A stretch of 64,000 nt of DNA. It comes from Aldehydirespirator sp965220345. GTDB lineage: Bacteria > Actinomycetota > Acidimicrobiia > Acidimicrobiales > Aldehydirespiratoraceae. Each line of letters starts with the position of its first letter. Position 1 is the stretch's first letter. A program made the position numbers and the translations under genes. The notes beneath the pieces were generated by a model that made no database searches, was not told the origin of the DNA, and saw nothing but the letters and a program-made list of their open reading frames with translations. The DNA is taken from assembly GCA_965220345.1 (NCBI GenBank), contig OZ244822.1:2108001-2172000 (forward strand), read 5' to 3'. Positions 7,325 to 15,593 of this stretch are shown here, piece by piece.

Positions 7325-8113
7325 ATGGCGGTCACAGCCCGCGATGTAAAAACCCTGCGCGATGCCACCGGCGCGGGAATGATGGATGCCAAAAAAGCCC
7401 TTACTGCGGCTGACGGCGACATGGAAGCGGCTCGCCAGATACTTCGTGAACAGGGTCTAGCCAAAGCCGACGCACGCAGCACTCGTGACAACGATCAGGG
7501 AGCTGTTGCTGTGGCTGGCACCGCAACAGCAGCCGCGATAGTGCAACTCAAATGCGAAACCGACTTCTCGGCCAAGAACGAAGGCTTCACTTCGCTGGCG
7601 CAGACACTTGCCGACACGGTGCTTGCCGAGGGTGTTAATGCATTGGATCAGCACACCGATGCGCTTGAAGATCTCAAGTTAATTCTCAAAGAAAACGTAG
7701 AGATAGGCGAAGTTCAGCGTCTGCAAGCCGACGACGGCAACCTGCTAGATGCCTACGTCCATCGCCAGGACGGACGCGGTGTCAACGCTGTTGTCGTGGA
7801 GGGCAGCGGAATAAAAGCCGAAGCTCTGCATCAGGTGGCGTTGCACATTGCTTTCGCCAAGCCGCAGTTCTTGAGTTCAGATCAGGTGAGCGCCGATGAA
7901 ATCGAGCATGAGAGAGCAGCCTTGCTGGAGATCACCAAAGCTGAGGGCAAGCCCGAGCAGGCCTGGGAGAAGATCGTTGATGGTCGCATGCGCGGCTGGT
8001 TCGCCGAACGTGTGCTCCTAGAGCAGGGTCTGCACGGCGAAAAGACGACAGTCAAAGACAGCATCGGCAGCGGATCGATCGTCGGTTTCGTGCAGGTGCT
8101 GATAGGCGATTGA
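7325..8113 (+). CDS. tsf: Elongation factor Ts
   Basis: 262 residues. EF-Ts is the cytosolic guanine-nucleotide exchange factor of EF-Tu. The start ATG at 7325 is fixed by GAGGAGAA just upstream and by the family N-terminus (VTARDVKTLRDATGAGMMDAKKAL, UBA-like domain). Also visible are the signature CETDFSAKNEGF and the dimerisation core. Length is normal for actinobacteria. It lies 1 bp behind rpsB, and pyrH starts at or just after its stop, so rpsB-tsf-pyrH-frr form one operon. Confidence 0.97.
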   Translation: MAVTARDVKTLRDATGAGMMDAKKALTAADGDMEAARQILREQGLAKADARSTRDNDQGAVAVAGTATAAAIVQLKCETDFSAKNEGFTSLAQTLADTVLAEGVNALDQHTDALEDLKLILKENVEIGEVQRLQADDGNLLDAYVHRQDGRGVNAVVVEGSGIKAEALHQVALHIAFAKPQFLSSDQVSADEIEHERAALLEITKAEGKPEQAWEKIVDGRMRGWFAERVLLEQGLHGEKTTVKDSIGSGSIVGFVQVLIGD

Positions 8114-8115
8114 CC

Positions 8116-8880
8116 GTGACTAGCGGCGCAGCGCCCGAGCGACGAGAAGCACGTTGGCGGCGGGTGTTGCTTAAGCTTTCGGGTGAAGCCTTCGCGGGCA
8201 ACTCGGAGGCTGGCATTGATGGTGACACAGTGCGGGTCATCGCCTCTGGCATCGCCGAAGCCCGCGAAGCATTTGATGTCGATATTGCTGTCGTGGTCGG
8301 AGGTGGCAATCTCTGGCGCGGCACTCAAGGTGCTGGTGCTGGCATGGACCGCGCTCAGGCTGACTACATGGGGATGCTGGCCACGGTAATAAACGCCTTA
8401 GCGCTGCAGGACACTTTGGAGCAGCTAGGTCAACCCACACGGGTGCAAACCGCGATCCATATGGCTCAAATCGCTGAGCCCTATATCCGCCGTCGAGCTA
8501 TCCGCCATCTTGAGAAGGGTCGGGTAGTGATATTCGCTGGGGGAACAGGTAACCCGTTCTTCACTACTGACACTACGGCCGCTCTGCGTGCCGCTGAAGT
8601 AGAAGCTGAGGTGGTACTCAAAGGCACTCATAGCGGTGTTGACGGCATCTACACAGCAGATCCCGGTATCGATCCGAACGCCACCTTGCTTACGCGGGTC
8701 AGTTATCTACAGGTGCTCAACGAAGGCCTAGACGTGATGGATGCAACCGCCATCACGCTTTGTATGGACAATGGTCTACCCATTGTGGTGTTCAACTTAA
8801 TGCAGACCAACAACCTGCAATCCCTCCTTGACGGTGCCCAGGTGGGTACTCTCGTAGCTCGGGAGGACCGCAATCCATGA
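8116..8880 (+). CDS. pyrH: Uridylate kinase (UMP kinase)
   Basis: Phosphorylates UMP to UDP with ATP in de novo pyrimidine synthesis; hexameric amino-acid-kinase fold in the cytosol. 254 residues from the GTG at 8116; a TTG at 8110 overlapping the tsf stop is an alternative start. Family features: RVLLKLSGEAF at the N-terminus, VVVGGGNLWRG, the MGMLATVINALALQD segment, GGTGNPFFTTDTTAALRA and DGIYTADP. Its stop overlaps the start of frr by 4 bp. Confidence 0.97.
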   Translation: MTSGAAPERREARWRRVLLKLSGEAFAGNSEAGIDGDTVRVIASGIAEAREAFDVDIAVVVGGGNLWRGTQGAGAGMDRAQADYMGMLATVINALALQDTLEQLGQPTRVQTAIHMAQIAEPYIRRRAIRHLEKGRVVIFAGGTGNPFFTTDTTAALRAAEVEAEVVLKGTHSGVDGIYTADPGIDPNATLLTRVSYLQVLNEGLDVMDATAITLCMDNGLPIVVFNLMQTNNLQSLLDGAQVGTLVAREDRNP

Positions 8881-9446
8881 GCGAAGAGCTGATTGGCATG
8901 GTGCTGGCTGATGCCAGCGAGCGAATGGACGAAGCCGTGACCTCAGCCAAGCGCGAGTTCTCCACGGTGCGCACAGGCCGGGCCAACTCTGCACTGCTGG
9001 AGCGGGTTCAGGTGGAGGCTTACGGTGTGAAGATGTCTATGCGTGAGCTGGTCACCTTCTCAATCCCCGAAGCCAGTCAGCTAATCATCACGCCGCATGA
9101 CCCCGCCAATATTGCCGCGCTTGAACGGGCTGTACAACAAGCTCAGCTTGGTTTGACACCTAGTAGTGACGGTCGGGTCATCAGGCTGTCGTTTCCGCCG
9201 CTCACCGAAGAGCGTCGCCGCGAGCTTGCCAAGCTCGTGGGATCCATGGCCGAAGATTCCCGTCACCGGGTGCGAGGACTACGCCGCCAGGCTCGCAAAG
9301 ACCTTGACGAGATTGAGAAGGACGGCGGGGTTTCAGCAGATGCTGTAGCGCGCGCTGCCGACAAGCTTGACGGCATTACCCGTACTCGTGAGAAACTAAT
9401 CGACGATGCTTTGGCCGAAAAAGAAGAGGAACTGCTTGAGGTATGA
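8877..9446 (+). CDS. frr: Ribosome recycling factor
   Basis: 189 residues. RRF with EF-G splits the post-termination ribosome. The start overlaps the pyrH stop (ATGA). The two-domain tRNA-like protein is recognised from VRTGRANSALLERVQVEAYGVKM, ITPHDPANIAALERAV, IRLSFPPLTEERRRELAKLV and the C-terminal helix ending EKEEELLEV. Length is typical (185-189). Confidence 0.97.
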   Translation: MSEELIGMVLADASERMDEAVTSAKREFSTVRTGRANSALLERVQVEAYGVKMSMRELVTFSIPEASQLIITPHDPANIAALERAVQQAQLGLTPSSDGRVIRLSFPPLTEERRRELAKLVGSMAEDSRHRVRGLRRQARKDLDEIEKDGGVSADAVARAADKLDGITRTREKLIDDALAEKEEELLEV

Positions 9447-9509
9447 GAAGCAAGCACCAACGCGTGCATATCCCTACTGCAGCGCCTGGGAAGTGAAAGG
9501 ATTCACGAA

Positions 9510-10697
9510 GTGAGCAACCAGGACGATTTCACTCAGTATCAGCCACAGGGTTCTTCGGGATCAGACCTTGACGACGATGCTGGAATGACACCCGGACGAT
9601 CAGTGTTCGGCGACGACTTTGACGAGCCTGCCTGGGGGACAGGTCAAGAAACACCGCACGGTGCTTCCGAGCCGAGGCTCCAAGAAGTCGATACGCCTGA
9701 CGTGTGGCCTGACCACGGTGCTTCCCCGCAGTGGGAAGACTCCTCTGAGATGCTGCCCCCGATAGAACCCAGCGAGCAGGTAGGACACACCGTCGGCGAC
9801 GAAGACTTCTTCGGCTATGAGGATCAGCCGATGTATCCAGGCGCGTCCACGGCAACAGCTGTGCCCGCGTCGAACGAACGCGACACACCGATGGCTGTGC
9901 TCGTTGGAGTGTTCTTGTCTGCGGTGATCTTGGTGGCTTTGCAAATGGGTCCCGCTGTAGCGCTAATCGTGGCCACTGTGGTTCTTGGTTTGGCTGCCGT
10001 TGAACTGCTTGGTGTAGTGAGAGTTGCTGGCTATCAGCCAGCGGTGGTTTTGGGTCTGGTCGGGGTGGTGACGATGCCTTTAGCTGCGTATTGGCGAGGT
10101 GTTGACGCTATTGCGGTCGTGCTGGTGTTGACGGTGGTGTTCGGCGCGCTGTGGTATCTCACTGGGGTTGGTGTCGAGGGGCCAGTTCGAGGTCTTGCCG
10201 CGACTGTCTTCGCAGTGACCTACATAGGTGTTCTCGGTTCTCATGCGGCCCTGATCTTGAAAATCCCCGATCATGGCACCGGAATCCTCACCGTGGCGAT
10301 AGTGCTGACAGTCGCTCATGATGTGAGCGCCATGGCTATTGGGCGAGCTGCGGGACGCACCCCGCTGTCGCAGGCCAGCCCCAGCAAAACCCTGGAAGGA
10401 CTTGTTGGCGGAACCGTCGTCACGATTGCGGCGGGTTTGGCTATGGGGTTGGCTGGAGTTCCTGCGCCGATCGCGGATAGCCCCGGCGGTTTCTGGACTT
10501 CGGTTCTGGTGGCGGTAGTCGTAGCGATCATCGTGCCAATAGGTGATCTGACCGAATCGATGCTCAAGCGAGATCTTGGCATCAAAGACATGGGTTCGCT
10601 GCTTCCAGGACATGGCGGAGTGCTTGACCGTTTCGATGCCATGCTGTTCTCGCTGCCAGCCGTCTACTACGTGGCTTTGATGACCGGGGTAATCTAA
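9510..10697 (+). CDS. cdsA: CDP-diglyceride synthase with long polar N-terminus
   Basis: Makes CDP-diacylglycerol from phosphatidate and CTP at the cytoplasmic membrane, the branch point of phospholipid synthesis. 395 residues against about 285 in E. coli: residues 1-128 are an acidic, Gln/Asp/Pro-rich extension with no membrane segments, followed by about eight transmembrane helices. The C-terminal signature is complete: SMLKRDLGIKDMGSLLPGHGGVLDRFD. GTG start with AAAGGA 8 nt upstream. Position after frr and before dxr is the conserved actinobacterial order. Confidence 0.95.
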   Translation: MSNQDDFTQYQPQGSSGSDLDDDAGMTPGRSVFGDDFDEPAWGTGQETPHGASEPRLQEVDTPDVWPDHGASPQWEDSSEMLPPIEPSEQVGHTVGDEDFFGYEDQPMYPGASTATAVPASNERDTPMAVLVGVFLSAVILVALQMGPAVALIVATVVLGLAAVELLGVVRVAGYQPAVVLGLVGVVTMPLAAYWRGVDAIAVVLVLTVVFGALWYLTGVGVEGPVRGLAATVFAVTYIGVLGSHAALILKIPDHGTGILTVAIVLTVAHDVSAMAIGRAAGRTPLSQASPSKTLEGLVGGTVVTIAAGLAMGLAGVPAPIADSPGGFWTSVLVAVVVAIIVPIGDLTESMLKRDLGIKDMGSLLPGHGGVLDRFDAMLFSLPAVYYVALMTGVI

Positions 10698-10726
10698 GAA
10701 ACCGAGCAGGCGACTCGAAGTGTTTG

Positions 10727-10764
10727 ACAGAGCCAGAGTACAGAGTCAGAGTGCAGAGCTGGAC
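10727..10764 (+). repeat. 13-bp tandem repeat, about three copies
   Basis: ACAGAGCCAGAGT (10727-10739) and ACAGAGTCAGAGT (10740-10752), then a partial third copy, in the cdsA-dxr spacer. Just downstream the dxr start is also duplicated: ATGGTGA occurs at 10779 and at 10790, the second being the real start. Confidence 0.7.
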
Positions 10765-10789
10765 AAAGATTTGAAGCCATGGTGAAGCA

Positions 10790-11956
10790 ATGGTGACATC
10801 GGTTGCTGTACTTGGATCTACTGGATCAATCGGCACACAAACCCTTGACATTGTTGAAGCCAAGCCTGATCATTACCGGGTGGCATCGCTCGGCGCAGCG
10901 AGTTCAGTGGACCTGCTCGCTGAGCAAACAAGGCGCTTTCGACCCGAAGTAGTCGCGATCGCCAACACGGATCGGGCCGCTGAACTCGCTGAGCTGATCC
11001 CGAATACGGTGGAACTCTTAGCTGGTGCCGATGCTATGGCAGCCGCGGTGTCAGCGGCCGACACGGTCATTAACGCTGTGGTGGGCTTCGCAGGGCTTCC
11101 AGTGACTCTGGCGGCACTGGAAGCCAGCAAACGGCTTGGCTTGGCCAACAAAGAGTCGTTGATCGCAGCCGGTCCAGTGGTACAGCGGGTACGCAGCAGC
11201 GCTGGTGGTGAAATAATTCCTGTCGATTCTGAGCATTGCGCGATTCATCAGTGCCTGCGCGCTGGTGACGATCATGAACAGGTCGCCGAGATCGTCTTGA
11301 CCGCCAGCGGCGGGCCTTTCCGTGGCCGTAGTGCATCGGATCTTGCCAATGTCGGAATAGCTGACGCTTTGGCGCATCCCACCTGGCAGATGGGTCCCAA
11401 GATCACAGTCGATTCCAGCACACTGATGAACAAGGGTCTCGAAGTGATTGAGGCGCACGAACTTTTTGGGGTTGATTACGACGAGATCAAAGTGGTGGTT
11501 CATCCACAGTCGATTATTCATTCAATGGTGACATACCGTGACGGCGCGACTCTGGCGCAGCTTTCCAAACCCGATATGCGGCTATGCATCGGCTATGCGC
11601 TGGCGTATCCCGACCGGCTAGATCACCCGTATGGTGCTATCGACTGGTCGCAGCTAGGGCAACTCGACTTTGAGGTGCCCGACCGTAACGCTTTCGGTTG
11701 CTTGGATCTGGCTTATCAGGCCGGTCGAGCTGGGCAGACCGCCCCGGCCTGGCTGAACGCCGCAAACGAAGTAGCGGTGCAGGCTTTTTTGGATGAACGA
11801 ATCAGATGGACCGAAATTGCTGAGGTAATCAACGCGGCTCTGCAGCAGTGGCCCGGCACGCAAGCTAGCGACATTGATGCGGTACTGGCAGCTGATGCCG
11901 AAGCTCGCCGTGTCGCCGAAAGCCTGCTATCAAGCGCATCAAACCCGGCCGCCTGA
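10790..11956 (+). CDS. dxr: 1-deoxy-D-xylulose 5-phosphate reductoisomerase
   Basis: Converts DXP to methylerythritol phosphate with NADPH, the committed step of the MEP isoprenoid pathway; the target of fosmidomycin. 388 residues, normal. The NADPH-binding GSTGSIGTQTLD lies at residues 9-20, and the metal/substrate residues are in VDSEHCAIHQCL, the SGGPFRG loop, HPTWQMGPKITVDSSTLMNKG and VVHPQSIIHSMV. The start at 10790 is the second of two identical ATGGTGA sequences and has GGTGA about 5 nt upstream, so the duplicated start may itself serve as a ribosome-binding site. ispG of the same pathway lies two genes downstream. Confidence 0.97.
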   Translation: MVTSVAVLGSTGSIGTQTLDIVEAKPDHYRVASLGAASSVDLLAEQTRRFRPEVVAIANTDRAAELAELIPNTVELLAGADAMAAAVSAADTVINAVVGFAGLPVTLAALEASKRLGLANKESLIAAGPVVQRVRSSAGGEIIPVDSEHCAIHQCLRAGDDHEQVAEIVLTASGGPFRGRSASDLANVGIADALAHPTWQMGPKITVDSSTLMNKGLEVIEAHELFGVDYDEIKVVVHPQSIIHSMVTYRDGATLAQLSKPDMRLCIGYALAYPDRLDHPYGAIDWSQLGQLDFEVPDRNAFGCLDLAYQAGRAGQTAPAWLNAANEVAVQAFLDERIRWTEIAEVINAALQQWPGTQASDIDAVLAADAEARRVAESLLSSASNPAA

Positions 11957-11996
11957 AAGCTCAACCCAAGAGCCCACTCAAAGGTTGAGTGACCGC

Positions 11997-12027
11997 TAGC
12001 ATCGGCTGTGATGAACGGCACCGCATG
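11997..12027 (+). promoter_or_regulatory. Possible promoter before rseP
   Basis: TAGCAT at 11997-12002 lies between two possible starts of the protease gene (GTG 11989 and ATG 12025). If used, it favours the ATG with a leader of some 15 nt. Immediately upstream is a 6-bp inverted repeat with a 3-nt loop, ACTCAA-AGG-TTGAGT (11976-11990). Confidence 0.35.
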
Positions 12028-13521
12028 AAGCAATCGACTCAACAGTTCACTCGGCCTCTAAGCGATCAGATCCGCCTCGGCGCACTGATCGCAGCTGTTG
12101 TGGGTTTGGGAGTGTTTGCAGGTACCGGCTGGGTAGTCATTGTCTTGGCTCTGGTCTCCATGCTGTTCTTGCATGAGCTAGGTCATTATGTGACAGCACG
12201 CCTGACAGGAATGAAAGTCAGCGAGTTCTTCATTGGTTTTGGTCCGCGTCTGTGGTCATTTCGCCGTGGTGAAACCGAATACGGCATCAAAGCCATCTGG
12301 ATCGGTGCCTATGTGCGGATCGTTGGGATGAACAACCTTGACGAAGTAGATCCCGGCGACGAACCGCGCAGTTTCCGCCAAAAGAGTTACCCGAGGAAAC
12401 TACTGGTGCTGACGGCCGGTTCTGGCATGCATTTCATTCTTGTGCTGTTGTTGCTGTTCGCAGTTCTGCTCAGCGACGGACGGATCGCTAGTGGAGGCTC
12501 CGACACCTTCGATAACGACAACTGGGTGCTTGCATCGGTTTCACCCGACAGTGCTGCCGCCGCTGTTGGTCTACAGCCCGGCGATCAGCTGGTGTCGGTC
12601 GCCGGTGAGGCACGCAGCAGCTTCGCAGATTTCTCGGTGCTGGTGCAGCAACTAGCAGGCCGCCAAGTTGAGGTTGTCTACCGCCGCGACGGAGCAACCC
12701 GCAGTGCTGTCACCACTATCGGTGAGCGTCTCACAGCCGAAGGTGCAGCCGGGATTGAGGGACTGATCGAAGGCGACCGCATTCTGGCAGTGGAAGGCCT
12801 CCAAACGGACGGGACGCTCACATATTCGCAGCTTGTCGGCTATGGGCGAGACCTGATCGGTGAGCCACTTGACATCACTATCGTGGACACCCGAACTGGT
12901 CAGCCAGCGGTGGTGGAGGACGCTGTCATTACCGCACTGGCAGATCCAACGGACGCGGTTCGAGGATTTTTCGGTGTGTCAGCTGAGTTCCGTGGCAGTG
13001 GCCTGAACGTTGCTGAAGCGGCAGGAGAATCGCTGCAACAGTCTCTGCTGGTCATCCGCGACGTGGTTTTCGCCATACCGGCGGTGGCGACAGACGGACT
13101 CGGAGGCACTTTCGACGGTTTACGCGGCGATAATCAGCCGCTTGGTAGCAGCCAAACCGCCCGCGAAGTGGAGCTTCGACGCCTTGACAGTTCGCATCCC
13201 GATGAGAATCGCATCCTGTCGATATATGGGGTGGCGCGCATCGGTGCGGAGGCGGCTTCCAACAGCGTCACTGACGTGCTGCTGCTGCTGGCCTACGTAA
13301 ATGCTTTCATCGGAGTATTCAACCTGCTACCGCTGCTGCCGCTTGACGGAGGCCATGTGGCAGTGGCTACATATGAGCGGATCCGCTCGTTTGGGGGTCG
13401 CACTCATCGGGTTGATGCAGCCCGACTGCTGCCGGTTACCTACGCTTTCGTGGCGCTGCTGTTGCTGGTGGGCGCTGTGGCGCTGCTACGCGATATTTTT
13501 GATCCGGTCAGCTTCGGCTGA
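12025..13521 (+). CDS. rseP: Site-2 protease, RseP/Rip1 family
   Basis: Intramembrane zinc protease that cleaves membrane-bound anti-sigma factors and similar substrates. 498 residues from the ATG; a GTG at 11989 would add 12 residues. Zinc motif HELGH follows the first transmembrane helix (about residues 50-54); the conserved FFIGFGPRLWSFRRGETEYGIKAIWIGAYVRI follows. One clear PDZ domain (about 165-225, AVGLQPGDQLVSVAG) and a second degenerate one are periplasmic-side; the third metal ligand is in NLLPLLPLDGGHV near residue 440, followed by the last helix. Flanked by dxr and ispG as in mycobacteria (Rip1 between dxr and gcpE). Confidence 0.93.
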   Translation: MKQSTQQFTRPLSDQIRLGALIAAVVGLGVFAGTGWVVIVLALVSMLFLHELGHYVTARLTGMKVSEFFIGFGPRLWSFRRGETEYGIKAIWIGAYVRIVGMNNLDEVDPGDEPRSFRQKSYPRKLLVLTAGSGMHFILVLLLLFAVLLSDGRIASGGSDTFDNDNWVLASVSPDSAAAAVGLQPGDQLVSVAGEARSSFADFSVLVQQLAGRQVEVVYRRDGATRSAVTTIGERLTAEGAAGIEGLIEGDRILAVEGLQTDGTLTYSQLVGYGRDLIGEPLDITIVDTRTGQPAVVEDAVITALADPTDAVRGFFGVSAEFRGSGLNVAEAAGESLQQSLLVIRDVVFAIPAVATDGLGGTFDGLRGDNQPLGSSQTAREVELRRLDSSHPDENRILSIYGVARIGAEAASNSVTDVLLLLAYVNAFIGVFNLLPLLPLDGGHVAVATYERIRSFGGRTHRVDAARLLPVTYAFVALLLLVGAVALLRDIFDPVSFG

Positions 13522-13523
13522 GA

Positions 13524-13555
13524 CGATGTGCCTGTGAGCCGATGTCCCTGTCGTT
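13524..13555 (+). repeat. 16-bp imperfect tandem duplication after rseP stop
   Basis: CGATGTGCCTGTGAGC is followed by CGATGTCCCTGTCGTT starting 16 bp later, beginning 3 bp after the rseP stop codon and ending before the ispG promoter. Confidence 0.55.
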
Positions 13556-13569
13556 GCTAGGCGCTCAGC

Positions 13570-13585
13570 TAAGCTTGCGGACGTG
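13570..13585 (+). promoter_or_regulatory. Probable leaderless promoter of ispG
   Basis: TAAGCT at 13570-13575, 7 nt, then the GTG start at 13583. No Shine-Dalgarno sequence precedes the GTG. Confidence 0.5.
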
Positions 13586-14815
13586 AAAGTTACCACAAGC
13601 ATCCCGCGGCGCAAGACCCGACAGATCATGGTTGGCAAGGTTGCGGTCGGCGGCGACGCTCCAGTGACCGTGCAGTCGATGACGGTCACCAAGACTGCTG
13701 ACTATGAGGCCACCTTGCAGCAGATTTACGCGCTGGCAGCCGCTGGAGCTGACATTGTGCGCTGCACCTGCAACAGGCCTGAAGCTGCTGAAGGACTGGC
13801 CCGGATCGTGCCGCGCTCGCCGGTGCCGATCGTGGCCGACATCCACAACAACTATCGCATGGCTTTGGCTGCGTTAGAGGCCGGGGTTCACTGTCTGCGG
13901 CTCAACCCAGGCAATATCCGCAAACCTGAGCAGATCAAGGCGGTAGCCCGCGAATGCAAAGACCGTAACGTGCCTATCCGCATTGGAGTTAACGGCGGTT
14001 CTCTTGATCCCGATCTGTATCACCCTGAGTTAGGTGTGACACCCGAGGCGATGGTGACTTCGGCGATGCGCGAACTCGCCTATTTCGAGGACGTGGACTT
14101 TGATCTAGTGAAGATCTCGGTGAAAGCATCGAGTGTGCCTTTGATGATTGAGGCTTACCGGCAACTCGCTGACACTTGCGATCATCCGTTGCATCTAGGG
14201 GTGACTGAGGCGGGGCCGCCACCACCAGGGATCGTCAAATCAACCGCGGGCATAGCGGCACTGCTATCAGAAGGCATTGGCGACACGATCCGCTATTCGT
14301 TGACCACCGATCCAGTGGTCGAAGCACAATGTGGCCGCCAGCTGCTAGAAGCTATGGGGCTACGCGAGCGCCGTAACGTTGACCTGATTGCTTGCCCTAG
14401 CTGCGGAAGAGCCGAAGTTGATGTGTTCGGAGTGGCTCAGCAGGCTATGGAAGCTTTCGGTGAGCGCGAAATACCGTTGCAGGTGGCGGTTATGGGTTGT
14501 GTGGTCAACGGTCCTGGTGAAGCTCGTGACGCGGATCTGGGAATAGCCGCAGGCAACAAGCGTGGGCATCTTTTTGTGAAAGGTGAGAACGTTGCTGTTG
14601 TCGCCGAAAACGAGATGGTAGAGGCGCTGGTGGAATGGGCCGAGTACATCTGCGAGCATGGCTCAGAAGCAGCTCTGCAACGCGCTGCTCAAACGCGTGC
14701 CGAGGCCCGTCAGGCGGCTGAGGAGGATCGCCAGCGCAATATTGACGAGTTGGGCGAAGATGCCAACAAGTCTGAGATTCTTGTAGAGGAGATCCGTCGC
14801 GGTAGCCGCGTCTGA
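13583..14815 (+). CDS. ispG: 4-hydroxy-3-methylbut-2-enyl diphosphate synthase
   Basis: Converts MEcPP to HMBPP, the penultimate MEP-pathway step, using a [4Fe-4S] cluster. 410 residues; the extra 25-30 at the C-terminus are Ala/Glu/Arg-rich. Family features: VQSMTVTKTADYEATLQQI, VADIHNNYRMAL, LRLNPGNI, LGVTEAGPP and the cluster cysteines in CPSCGR (about 273-278) and GCVVNGPGEARDAD (about 308-320). GTG start behind TAAGCT. The end of the gene, including the stop codon, is tandemly duplicated downstream. Confidence 0.97.
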   Translation: MKVTTSIPRRKTRQIMVGKVAVGGDAPVTVQSMTVTKTADYEATLQQIYALAAAGADIVRCTCNRPEAAEGLARIVPRSPVPIVADIHNNYRMALAALEAGVHCLRLNPGNIRKPEQIKAVARECKDRNVPIRIGVNGGSLDPDLYHPELGVTPEAMVTSAMRELAYFEDVDFDLVKISVKASSVPLMIEAYRQLADTCDHPLHLGVTEAGPPPPGIVKSTAGIAALLSEGIGDTIRYSLTTDPVVEAQCGRQLLEAMGLRERRNVDLIACPSCGRAEVDVFGVAQQAMEAFGEREIPLQVAVMGCVVNGPGEARDADLGIAAGNKRGHLFVKGENVAVVAENEMVEALVEWAEYICEHGSEAALQRAAQTRAEARQAAEEDRQRNIDELGEDANKSEILVEEIRRGSRV

Positions 14816-14837
14816 TCTGATAACGCGTCTGATCTGA
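14807..14837 (+). repeat. Tandem duplication of the ispG gene end
   Basis: CGCGTCTGATCTGA occurs at 14807-14820 (containing the ispG stop) and again at 14824-14837, a period of 17 bp. It is followed by further AACTCGCC-type repeats to about 14885. Confidence 0.8.
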
Positions 14838-14919
14838 CAAATTCAACTCGCCCTATTTTTCGACTCGCCTATTTCAACTCGCCTGTCCCCCTTGCCCTCT
14901 GAGTTGTCAGGGGTGCCGG

Positions 14920-14925
14920 TATACT
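14920..14925 (+). promoter_or_regulatory. Promoter of the rimP-nusA-infB operon
   Basis: TATACT at 14920-14925 is a near-consensus -10; TTGTCA (14904) and TTGCCC (14892) lie upstream at non-ideal spacings. Transcription from about 14932 would give a leader of about 118 nt containing the stem-loop at 14954-14975. Confidence 0.55.
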
Positions 14926-14953
14926 TGGGGTAACGTTCGATTCTTGCGGAAGC

Positions 14954-14975
14954 GGCGTGGGCTTTGGCCCACGCC
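14954..14975 (+). other. Strong stem-loop in rimP leader
   Basis: GGCGTGGGC-TTTG-GCCCACGCC: nine perfect base pairs with a 4-nt loop. No U-run follows, so it is more likely a leader RNA element or translational control structure than a terminator. Confidence 0.65.
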
Positions 14976-14997
14976 GTTGCCAGTTCGGGAAGCAGCA

Positions 14998-15063
14998 ATG
15001 AGCCAAAAACACGGCGATTCGCAGGGCACCAGCGAAAGCATAAAGTGGCATGGCGATTGTTGA
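14998..15063 (+). CDS. Possible 21-codon upstream ORF overlapping rimP
   Basis: An ATG at 14998 opens a 21-residue frame (begins MSQKHGDSQG, ends KWHGDC) whose stop lies 11 bp inside rimP. The arrangement could couple its translation to that of rimP, but no good ribosome-binding site or homology supports it. Reported because it sits in the leader between the stem-loop and rimP. Confidence 0.2.
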   Translation: MSQKHGDSQGTSESIKWHGDC

Positions 15064-15511
15064 TCGCGTCCGCGAACTTGCGGCTAAGACTGCTGAGGAG
15101 GCCGGTGTCGATCTCTATGACGTGGAATACAACGGCGGTGTTGTGCGTGTGTTAGCCGATGCCTCTGGTGGCATTGACATAGACGCAATCGCTGCTTTGT
15201 CGCGCACGTTGAGCCGCTCTTTGGATGAACAAGATCTGATACCAGGGCGTTACACGTTAGAGGTTTCGAGCCCAGGTCTTGAACGTCCGCTGCGTACTCC
15301 TGAACATTTCCGTCGGGCGACTGGAGCTGAAGTGAATGTCAAAACTTCAGCAGATTTCGAGGGGCCTCGTCGTCTGCTCGGAACCCTCAAACAGGTCACC
15401 GACGACGGTGTGGAGCTACTCAGCGACGACGGAGAACTTTGCAAAATCAATTTTGAGCAGATGGCCTCGGCTCGCACCGTCTTTGAGTGGGGAAACCAGA
15501 CACGCAAGTAG
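15050..15511 (+). CDS. rimP: Ribosome maturation factor RimP
   Basis: 153 residues; assists late 30S assembly around S5/S12. N-terminal alpha/beta domain with VDLYDVEYNGGVVRVLAD and IDAIAALSRTLSRSLDEQD, the GRYTLEVSSPGLERPLRTPEHF signature (residues 65-86), and a C-terminal Sm-like barrel. First gene of the classic rimP-nusA-infB-rbfA-truB operon. Confidence 0.95.
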   Translation: MAIVDRVRELAAKTAEEAGVDLYDVEYNGGVVRVLADASGGIDIDAIAALSRTLSRSLDEQDLIPGRYTLEVSSPGLERPLRTPEHFRRATGAEVNVKTSADFEGPRRLLGTLKQVTDDGVELLSDDGELCKINFEQMASARTVFEWGNQTRK

Positions 15512-15531
15512 TTCAAACAAATGCCCACAAT

Positions 15532-15555
15532 CATCTGCAACAACATCTGCAACGA
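15532..15555 (+). repeat. 12-bp tandem repeat in rimP-nusA spacer
   Basis: CATCTGCAACAA followed directly by CATCTGCAACGA, upstream of the nusA ribosome-binding site. Confidence 0.55.
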
Positions 15556-15593
15556 ACCGATAATCATCAACATGAAATCAAGGAGAAACTGCC

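Noticed and set aside
14954..14975. Rho-independent terminator after ispG
   Set aside because: Strong stem but no T-run, and it lies behind the operon promoter rather than near the ispG stop.
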